From Bacteroidales bacterium UBA5349 (GTDB lineage Bacteria > Bacteroidota > Bacteroidia > Bacteroidales > Tenuifilaceae), in NCBI GenBank assembly GCA_002410065.1, contig DHQB01000018.1, forward strand, positions 21,644 through 85,643: a DNA stretch of 64,000 nt, given 5' to 3'. Under the pieces are notes generated by a model, which did not search any database, was not told where the DNA came from, and saw only the letters and a program-made list of their open reading frames with translations. Shown here one piece after another: positions 57,596-64,000 of this stretch (position 1 is its first letter; each line of letters starts with the position of its first letter). The translations under genes were made by a program, and so were the position numbers.

Positions 57596-58228
57596 ATGGC
57601 GAAAAATAAATACTACGTAATTTGGGAGGGACAAAAAGTAGGTGTTTTTGACAGTTGGAACGAATGTGCAAAGAACATTAAAGGCTACCCAAACGCCAAG
57701 TACAAATCGTTCCCTACTAAGAATGCTGCCGAACAGGCTTTTGCGGGCAACTACTACGATTATGCTGGCAAAACTGTTAACCTGTCCATACAGCTTGAGG
57801 GGCTTAAAGAGAATCAACCCAAACCCATTTTCCCTTCACTGGCAGTTGATGCTGCTTGGAACACATCAACTGGTGATATGGAATATCGAGGAGCTGATGC
57901 ACAAACTGCAAAGGAGATTTTTAGGCAAGGTCCTTACTTCGATGGGACTAACAATGTGGGCGAGTTTCTTGCCATAGTTCACGGACTTGCCTATCTAAAG
58001 AAAAAGAATAGCAATCTTCCAATTTACACCGATTCGATGACGGCTATTAGCTGGGTTCGAAAAAAAAGGGCCAATACAACATTGCAAAAAACATCTCGGA
58101 ACGAGATACTATTCGAGTTATTAGAACGAGCAGAGAAGTGGCTAAAAGAAAACACATGGAAAAATCAACTTCTTAAATGGGAAACTAAAATATGGGGTGA
58201 AATCCCTGCCGATTTTGGCAGAAAATAA
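57596..58228 (+). CDS. Viroplasmin-type ribonuclease HI
   Basis: 210 residues. The N-terminal 45 residues (KYYVIWEGQKVGVFDSWNECAKNIKGYPNAKYKSF) form a viroplasmin/RNase H1 hybrid-binding domain. The RNase H domain follows, with candidate acid residues in AVDAAWN, NNVGEFLAIVHGL and YTDSMTAI, and a final Asp in IPADFGRK. It should cut the RNA of RNA-DNA hybrids. It is 15 bp after the methyltransferase on the same strand. Confidence 0.92.
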   Translation: MAKNKYYVIWEGQKVGVFDSWNECAKNIKGYPNAKYKSFPTKNAAEQAFAGNYYDYAGKTVNLSIQLEGLKENQPKPIFPSLAVDAAWNTSTGDMEYRGADAQTAKEIFRQGPYFDGTNNVGEFLAIVHGLAYLKKKNSNLPIYTDSMTAISWVRKKRANTTLQKTSRNEILFELLERAEKWLKENTWKNQLLKWETKIWGEIPADFGRK

Positions 58229-58305
58229 CCTAAAGAAGCACTATTCTACTTCCTAAATAGATCATTATTCATAGATTTGCATAACAGCATTATAATCATC
58301 AGAAT

Positions 58306-59550
58306 TTGAAAACAGAACGTTTCATTGCCAACAGGCTTACCGATCCGAAGGAAACAAAAGGGAATCTTTCTCGACCGTTTATTAAAATAGCCACCATTGC
58401 CGTTGCCCTTAGCCTTGCGGTTATGATTATTGCCGTTGCTGTTATAACAGGATTTAAAAACGAAATATCGGAAAAAACCATTGGCTTTGGCAGCCATATT
58501 CAAATTCTTAATTACGACCGTAACATATCGTTTGAAACTACACCGATTAGCAGCAACCAGGAGTTCATCCCCGATTTGCTCTCAATTGATGGGGTAAAGC
58601 ACATCCAACCATTTGCTGTAAAACCAGGAATAATAAAAACCGATATCGACATTCAGGGCGTTGTACTAAAAGGGATTACAAAGGATTTCGATTGGGGTTT
58701 CTTCAAAAAAAACCTAAAGCAAGGGAATATTCTCTCGCTAAATGATTCAACCACCTCCAACAGTGTAGTTATTTCAAAAACCTTATCGTTGCTGCTATCG
58801 TTAGATGTTGGCGATAAATTTGACATGTTTTTTGTTCAGGAACCTCCACGTTTTAGACGCTTTACGGTTGAAGGTGTTTATGATTCGCAGATGGCCGAGT
58901 TCGATAAACTCTTTGTCCTTTGCGATCTAAAGCATATTCAGCAGCTTAATGGTTGGGAACCAGATCAGGTTACTGGACTTGAAATTCTTATAAGCGATTT
59001 TAGAAAGATTCAGGATTTAACCCTAAAGGTTGAAGATATTGTTGTATTCCAATTCCTTAGCGATGGATCCAGATTAAGAGTGCTAAGCATTATCGAAAAA
59101 TATCCTCAAATTTTCGACTGGCTTGGAATTCAGGACTTGAACGTAATCATCCTACTTGTACTAATGATTGCTGTTGCAGGTATAAACATGATATCGGGGC
59201 TGCTAATCATTATCCTTGAGCGAACCTACATGATTGGGGTTTTAAAGGCACTGGGTGCAGAAAATCGATTTGTCAGAAACATCTTTTTAATTCAGTCGGG
59301 GCACATTATTGTAAGAGGATTACTTTGGGGAAATATTATTGGAGTTGGCCTTTGTTTGCTACAGCACTACTTTGGTATCATTAAACTCGACGAGGCGAAC
59401 TACTACCTTTCAACTGTTCCTATAAACCTTAGTGCTCTCCACGTATTGATGGTTAACATCGGAACGTTCGCTGTAACCATTACCATGCTCCTAATTCCCT
59501 CCATGGTTATATCACGCATTAGCCCCGATAAAACAATTAAGTTTGAATAG
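58306..59550 (+). CDS. FtsX-like permease, LolC/LolE-type
   Basis: 414 residues. It starts with TTG: no ATG lies between the frame-closing stop at 58282 and the conserved start. The opening RFIANRLTDPKETKGNLSRP is followed by a first helix (IATIAVALSLAVMIIAVAVITGF), a periplasmic region (about 50-265) and three C-terminal helices (LNVIILLVLMIAVAGINMISGLLIIILERTYMIGVLKALGAEN). This layout is that of the lipoprotein-releasing permeases. The LolD-type ATPase is not adjacent. The likely role is moving lipoproteins from the inner membrane. Confidence 0.88.
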   Translation: MKTERFIANRLTDPKETKGNLSRPFIKIATIAVALSLAVMIIAVAVITGFKNEISEKTIGFGSHIQILNYDRNISFETTPISSNQEFIPDLLSIDGVKHIQPFAVKPGIIKTDIDIQGVVLKGITKDFDWGFFKKNLKQGNILSLNDSTTSNSVVISKTLSLLLSLDVGDKFDMFFVQEPPRFRRFTVEGVYDSQMAEFDKLFVLCDLKHIQQLNGWEPDQVTGLEILISDFRKIQDLTLKVEDIVVFQFLSDGSRLRVLSIIEKYPQIFDWLGIQDLNVIILLVLMIAVAGINMISGLLIIILERTYMIGVLKALGAENRFVRNIFLIQSGHIIVRGLLWGNIIGVGLCLLQHYFGIIKLDEANYYLSTVPINLSALHVLMVNIGTFAVTITMLLIPSMVISRISPDKTIKFE

Positions 59551-59743
59551 ATTCAAGAAATCTCACAATCCCCTTGTCATAACAATTATAGGGTTGTAAA
59601 GCTATATAATTGCCTTGTACTATTATAGTTTAATACATCGCCTATTTTTGATAACAAGGCAACATTTCCAAGGGATAAAAGTTATTTAGATAATTTGAAA
59701 AGTAGCATACCAACATTTAACCTTAAAGATTGTTTGTGTTAAC

Positions 59744-60367
59744 ATGAGCGATTTTAACAGTATTGTAAAGAAAATACAGCAGAACTTTTTAAAAGAGTTA
59801 CCAGGCTTACCTGCTCAACTCAAAATGGCACCAACATTCAGTAGTGGGAATAATTTTTCATCTACTCCTAATATAACCACCAGGCAAAGTGCAGTACTAA
59901 TTGGTATTTATCAGAAAGATTTCAATGCACATACCATTCTAATTAAAAGGTCAGTTTACGATGGTTTGCATAGCGGACAGGTTAGTTTTCCCGGTGGGAA
60001 ACATGAAGAACTCGATACCGATCTAGTGTCAACAGCACTTCGCGAAGCCAATGAAGAAATTGGCATAAACCCCAAAGATGTAAAGATAATAGGCACGCTA
60101 ACGCCTCTCTATATTCCCGTTAGCAACATGATGGTCCTCCCCGTTGTTGGGCTTATTCCAGAACCAAAAAATCTTAAATTGAACCTGCAAGAGGTTGAGT
60201 ATACCATTGAGTTAAGTCTGATGCACCTAAAAGACAAGGCTAACCTATCGGTAAAAACCTTTAATGTTAATGGCAAGCCTATTTCAGCACCATACTTTGC
60301 TGCAAAAAACGAGGTGATTTGGGGTGCAACTGCAATGATTATCTCAGAGCTAACCGAATTGTACTAG
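59744..60367 (+). CDS. CoA pyrophosphatase (Nudix)
   Basis: 207 residues. The Nudix box SFPGGKHEELDTDLVSTALREANEEIGI is complete, and it sits within the CoA-specific pattern with LIKRSVYDGLHSGQVSFPGG before it. It hydrolyses CoA derivatives to 3',5'-ADP and phosphopantetheine. It converges with the transglycosylase gene with 7 bp between stop codons. Confidence 0.92.
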   Translation: MSDFNSIVKKIQQNFLKELPGLPAQLKMAPTFSSGNNFSSTPNITTRQSAVLIGIYQKDFNAHTILIKRSVYDGLHSGQVSFPGGKHEELDTDLVSTALREANEEIGINPKDVKIIGTLTPLYIPVSNMMVLPVVGLIPEPKNLKLNLQEVEYTIELSLMHLKDKANLSVKTFNVNGKPISAPYFAAKNEVIWGATAMIISELTELY

Positions 60368-60374
60368 GCTAAAC

Positions 60375-61778
60375 CTAATTTGGCAAGATATTTTGATAAT
60401 GTTTATACCGCTGCATTATCTGTTTAACATAGTTGTATGTTTCGTCTCCTTTAAAATACCCATACCTTACAGTAGTGTCGCAGTAATAATCAGGATTAGA
60501 TTTATTGAGTATAAAAAAATCTACATTGTTATCCCAAACATTGGGGTCCTTACCATGTTTCCGTGCCAAATTCCGAGCATCTATAACATGGCCTATTCCA
60601 GCGTTATATGATGCAAGTATAAACTTAACCCTTTGGTCAGGGTCAGGTATGCTGTCAAACCGTTTTTCAAGCCACTTTAAGTAACGAGCACCTGCCCTAA
60701 TCTGGGTTTCCGGGTCGGTTTGATGCTGCACACCAAAATATTTAGACGTAGCAGGCATAAATTGCATTAAACCATAGGCTCCCATGTTCGACTGTACATT
60801 GTGCTTAAATCTACTTTCTTGGTAAACAAGCGAAGCAAATAATCGCCAATCCCAATCTATGCTACTACTCGCATTCCTAAATCCTTGATCATATATAGAG
60901 ATGTTCCCCATCTTAATTCGAACATTCTCAGAAAGTACTCTACGTGCCCAGAAAGGATTGTCGAAGTATTTTCCCTTTATAATTCTATATTCAGCAGTTT
61001 TTGAAAATCCCTCAAGCCATTGGTTTAAAGAAGTTTGTAATCCTTTAGATTTTTTATTTAAAGCCCAAGCTAAATTCTGATCAAAGCTTACCGGTGTATC
61101 AATATCAATATTATCAAAATAATAGGAGTTAACTCTTGCAACATCCTCATCGCAAACTGTAAAATCTATCTCGCCATTTGCAACAAGTTCTATAAGTTCG
61201 TCAGCCTCATACTTGGCTAGTTCAACTACAATTACTTTTGTACCAATCTCTTCTGATAGATTCTTAAGTCTTTGGGCTGATGCTGATCCCGCCTGAACAT
61301 AAACAATTTTATCGCCTAAGTCTAAAGGTGTACGGATGGGGCTATAATCAACACTTTTTTTCTGAACTAAAACCTGCTTGGTAGTACTATGGGGTAATGT
61401 AAACAAAAAATGCTCTTTCCTCGTTGTTGTAATGGTAAGATTGTTGGCAAAAATATCAATTTCACCGTTATCTAGCATTTTAAAGGCTTCATCAAGATTA
61501 TTCTCTGTTATCAATTCCAACTTAACACCAAGATGCTGAGCAAATGCTTGAAGCATATCAAATTGGTAACCCATGGGCTCACCTTTATATATGAAGTAAT
61601 TGGTTGAATTAAAATCGGTAACTGCTGTTAAAACACCTTCCTTTTTTATTTCATCAATATCACTTTCATCACTAACTGAGGATGTTTTTCTTGAGTTAAA
61701 ATCCATATTACAACTCCATATAAAAAAGAGCGGCAATAGCAGTATTAAGTTTACACTTAAAGTTCTGAACAATTTCAT
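60375..61778 (-). CDS. MltF-like membrane-bound lytic transglycosylase
   Basis: 467 residues. The lipobox WSC gives Cys23, so a lipoprotein. The first half is a periplasmic solute-binding-like domain (about 45-285: LTAVTDFNSTNYFIYKGEPMGYQFDMLQAF), the second an SLT domain with catalytic Glu321 in VYQESRFKHNVQSNMGAYGLMQFMP and a late SYNAGIGHVIDAR. It cuts the glycan strands of peptidoglycan, and the first domain modulates activity. No terminator identified downstream. Confidence 0.93.
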   Translation of the reverse strand: MKLFRTLSVNLILLLPLFFIWSCNMDFNSRKTSSVSDESDIDEIKKEGVLTAVTDFNSTNYFIYKGEPMGYQFDMLQAFAQHLGVKLELITENNLDEAFKMLDNGEIDIFANNLTITTTRKEHFLFTLPHSTTKQVLVQKKSVDYSPIRTPLDLGDKIVYVQAGSASAQRLKNLSEEIGTKVIVVELAKYEADELIELVANGEIDFTVCDEDVARVNSYYFDNIDIDTPVSFDQNLAWALNKKSKGLQTSLNQWLEGFSKTAEYRIIKGKYFDNPFWARRVLSENVRIKMGNISIYDQGFRNASSSIDWDWRLFASLVYQESRFKHNVQSNMGAYGLMQFMPATSKYFGVQHQTDPETQIRAGARYLKWLEKRFDSIPDPDQRVKFILASYNAGIGHVIDARNLARKHGKDPNVWDNNVDFFILNKSNPDYYCDTTVRYGYFKGDETYNYVKQIMQRYKHYQNILPN

Positions 61779-61850
61779 AACTAATCAATTATAAAAAAAC
61801 TGAAACAAAAGTAGGGTAATTAAGTTTAATGTGAAAGGTAAATTTGACGA

Positions 61851-63959
61851 CTAATCATAAAACGTCCACAAAACGCCAAATTTAAAAATTCTGGGGTTAT
61901 AAGGGTATAGATATGTAGCAAAGTATTCATTATTAGGATACCCCTGGTTTGCATGTTCGAGTTTTAGGTATATAAGGGCTCTTTTCCACTTAAAGTTCAA
62001 AAAAGCATCCACAAGAGGATATCCTCCAATTTTCTCAACCCGTTGACTATAAAACTGAGCTATACTAGGACTATAAGCGTCAGCATAAAATTTAGTCCGA
62101 TAGTAAACATTAAAGCCAAGCTGGCCTGTCAGCGCATTTTGGATTAAAACTCTTTCATAATATGCTGATGAGAATACCATTAGGTTGGGGATACTCAACG
62201 AATTGCTATTTGTATTGCCCTGCCACACAACTCTATTGAAAAAATTAAAACCATTAAAAAATCTAAAGTTCTTTTGCGCATAAAATGAAGTAACAGTAAC
62301 ATCAGCAGTCTGATCGGGAACAGCGTCTTGGTTAAAGAAAACAAAATCTTTAATGTGTATTAAATTATAGCCTATTTCGGCTTCCCAACGCTTGACTTCT
62401 AAAGCGCCCTGAAGTTTAAACCGTTTTTCTTTAGCAAATGAATTGTCCCATCTGGTATGATTTGAGAAGAAATGATTAACAAAAACCTCAGGAGTAGTCT
62501 CGCTAATCTTCAGTGTACCCCTAAGCCGAGGCATGCGCACATCCTTCCAAGGCGACAACCAAATCTCACCATCAACATCCTTGTCATCGGCTCTATACCC
62601 ACTAAAGAACAGCCTTAATGCTCCTCTATAACCTATGAAAGGACTATCGCTAAATACACCAACTCCCAAATGCGCAGATGATTCAATAATATCTTTTGAT
62701 GGGTATAAAAAATCCTGAGGTGTAAACACATGATAATTGAAGTGATTATAGCCTACCCAGCCCCTAACGCCTGGCATTCCAGGAATCTTTGCAAATTGAG
62801 CAATTTCTAGAATTAGCTTTGCATCCCAATTTTGTTTAGAAACCGAATCGCGAGTATAATTTGGGGATATATAAAAATTATTATAAAAGGATGTATCAGG
62901 ATCCGTATCAGTATAAAGTCTAGATTGTTTGCTATAATCCAGTAATAATCGTGTTGTTACTAGGGGAATATAGTTATCGAGTAATGAACCATCCTCAGCT
63001 TTTAACTTCTTGTTCACATTAAGAATTGTATAGCCCAAATTAGCAGAAAATGAAAAGTTTCGTAACACACTAGAAGCAGTGGCCAACTTAAAGGGTATAA
63101 ATTCAACTATTGTATCTCTAACAAACATTGGATCGGTAACACCGCCATTCTCTTCATTATTGTAGACTTTATTAACCAATGCAAACTGCCCAGTTAAATT
63201 ACCTTTATAGTAGTTAGCAAAAAGGGATATTATATTGTTTCTTGCTTCCTGATTCTGATATATCCCTTTTGTTCCGTAAAAATTGTAATAGAGCCCAAAA
63301 TTAAAGTGCTTCCCCAAATTCTGTGTGTGTAAAGCATTTAAAACTTGCTCCGCCTTACTGTTAGCACCTCCATTTGAATAGAATAATCTTGTAAATGGTG
63401 ACCTCACATTATATTGCTCAGTTTCTGAAGTTTTGTTGGAATACAGATCATAGTAACGAGCAAATAAAAAATCATAGGACTCATCCCTTGTAAAAAAGTG
63501 GTCAAATTGTACTGGACCACCTAAATTACCTATGTAGGTATATGTTTCAAAGTTTTTTTGCTGAGGATATACAAGATGTGTAAACCTGAATAGAGTATCT
63601 ATTGTTGTATTATCATTACTCAGAAAAGTACTATTAAATTTCCAAGCAAAATATCGTGCACTATCTGTGGTTGGGTGAATCAGATCGATTGCCGATCTGG
63701 AGCCTATTTGATCGTGTAAACCAAACACTCCTTTACTGCCTAGTGTATCCCTATCGCTTAACGTACCGATCAATAAATCTTTATCTCCCTTTTTTTTGCT
63801 AGATAGAGTGTCTTTTGATGCAACGCTATTAGGGATAGTGTCAGACTGTTGCAAAAAAAACATTATCCTTTCAGAGGATAGGCTAAACGGTAAATTACTC
63901 CAGCTTTTAGCAAAGAGTAGGACGAAGAGAGTAAGTACTATGGTATATTTTCGCCACAT
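61851..63959 (-). CDS. Putative porin (Bacteroidota outer-membrane barrel)
   Basis: 702 residues. The signal peptide (IVLTLFVLLFAKSWS) precedes a linker and a barrel with many Tyr/Phe-rich strands (LFANYYKGNLTGQFALVNKVY, GYNHFNYHVF, VYYRTKFYADAYSP) ending FGVLWTFYD, close to the aromatic end expected. It matches the 'putative porin' type of Bacteroidota; specificity is unknown. It starts 73 bp upstream of the transglycosylase and both may share a transcript; its own promoter lies at or beyond 63960. Confidence 0.82.
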   Translation of the reverse strand: MWRKYTIVLTLFVLLFAKSWSNLPFSLSSERIMFFLQQSDTIPNSVASKDTLSSKKKGDKDLLIGTLSDRDTLGSKGVFGLHDQIGSRSAIDLIHPTTDSARYFAWKFNSTFLSNDNTTIDTLFRFTHLVYPQQKNFETYTYIGNLGGPVQFDHFFTRDESYDFLFARYYDLYSNKTSETEQYNVRSPFTRLFYSNGGANSKAEQVLNALHTQNLGKHFNFGLYYNFYGTKGIYQNQEARNNIISLFANYYKGNLTGQFALVNKVYNNEENGGVTDPMFVRDTIVEFIPFKLATASSVLRNFSFSANLGYTILNVNKKLKAEDGSLLDNYIPLVTTRLLLDYSKQSRLYTDTDPDTSFYNNFYISPNYTRDSVSKQNWDAKLILEIAQFAKIPGMPGVRGWVGYNHFNYHVFTPQDFLYPSKDIIESSAHLGVGVFSDSPFIGYRGALRLFFSGYRADDKDVDGEIWLSPWKDVRMPRLRGTLKISETTPEVFVNHFFSNHTRWDNSFAKEKRFKLQGALEVKRWEAEIGYNLIHIKDFVFFNQDAVPDQTADVTVTSFYAQKNFRFFNGFNFFNRVVWQGNTNSNSLSIPNLMVFSSAYYERVLIQNALTGQLGFNVYYRTKFYADAYSPSIAQFYSQRVEKIGGYPLVDAFLNFKWKRALIYLKLEHANQGYPNNEYFATYLYPYNPRIFKFGVLWTFYD

Positions 63960-64000
63960 AATTGGTGAGCAAATATAAATAAAAAGCCCCGATAGTGCAA

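Overview
The window is a chromosomal stretch of a Bacteroidota bacterium, most likely a free-living or environmental member of the Bacteroidales or a nearby order (inference). Direct signs are a fused SecD-SecF, Bacteroidota-type families (DUF4783, DUF5686 with a carboxypeptidase-regulatory domain, a 'putative porin', a DUF1343/NamZ lipoprotein), a viroplasmin-RNase H, several perfect TAnnTTTG -7 promoter boxes, AT-rich DNA and dense, mostly housekeeping gene content. No rRNA, tRNA, CRISPR array, prophage or insertion sequence was seen.

Layout. 1-7.8 kb: the 3' part of a [2Fe-2S]/FAD oxidoreductase, a three-PAS histidine kinase, a small lipoprotein, superoxide dismutase, a small unknown ORF, and the futalosine-route menaquinone genes mqnB-mqnD next to a beta-barrel protein. 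7.9-13.8 kb: a membrane HEXXH protein, fabD, and a terminator-bounded pair encoding an LPP20-like secreted protein and a secreted caspase-like protease, then a coiled-coil secreted protein. 13.9-21.5 kb: an NtrY-like kinase with rlmH, divergent from the tight DUF4783-nadC-yihY-pdxH operon. 21.5-34.2 kb (all minus strand): glutamine synthetase, a decayed hybrid kinase, an export operon (membrane fusion protein, MacB-like permease, TolC) that lacks an ATPase gene, glmM, a POT-like MFS transporter, and a hemerythrin/LuxR-type regulator pair. 34.4-47.5 kb (plus strand): rmuC with a glycosyltransferase, a retropepsin-like protease, secDF, a pseudouridine synthase with a long basic extension, a DUF5686 outer-membrane protein, and era-der. 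47.5-54.5 kb: two large sensor kinases. 54.8-64 kb: a PhzF-like enzyme, NamZ-like lipoprotein, methyltransferase, RNase H, a LolC/E-type permease, a Nudix CoA pyrophosphatase, an MltF-like transglycosylase and a putative porin.

Taken together the genes cover cell-envelope work (secretion, lipoprotein release, peptidoglycan turnover, efflux, porins), cofactor synthesis (menaquinone, NAD, PLP), ribosome maturation and unusually heavy signalling: five histidine kinases, one of them broken, none with an adjacent stand-alone response regulator. SOD and hemerythrin suggest exposure to oxygen or nitric oxide.

I see no clear new defence or mobile system. The most unusual items are the LPP20-caspase operon, the frameshifted kinase, the hairpin placed directly before mqnB, and the export operon without an ATPase.
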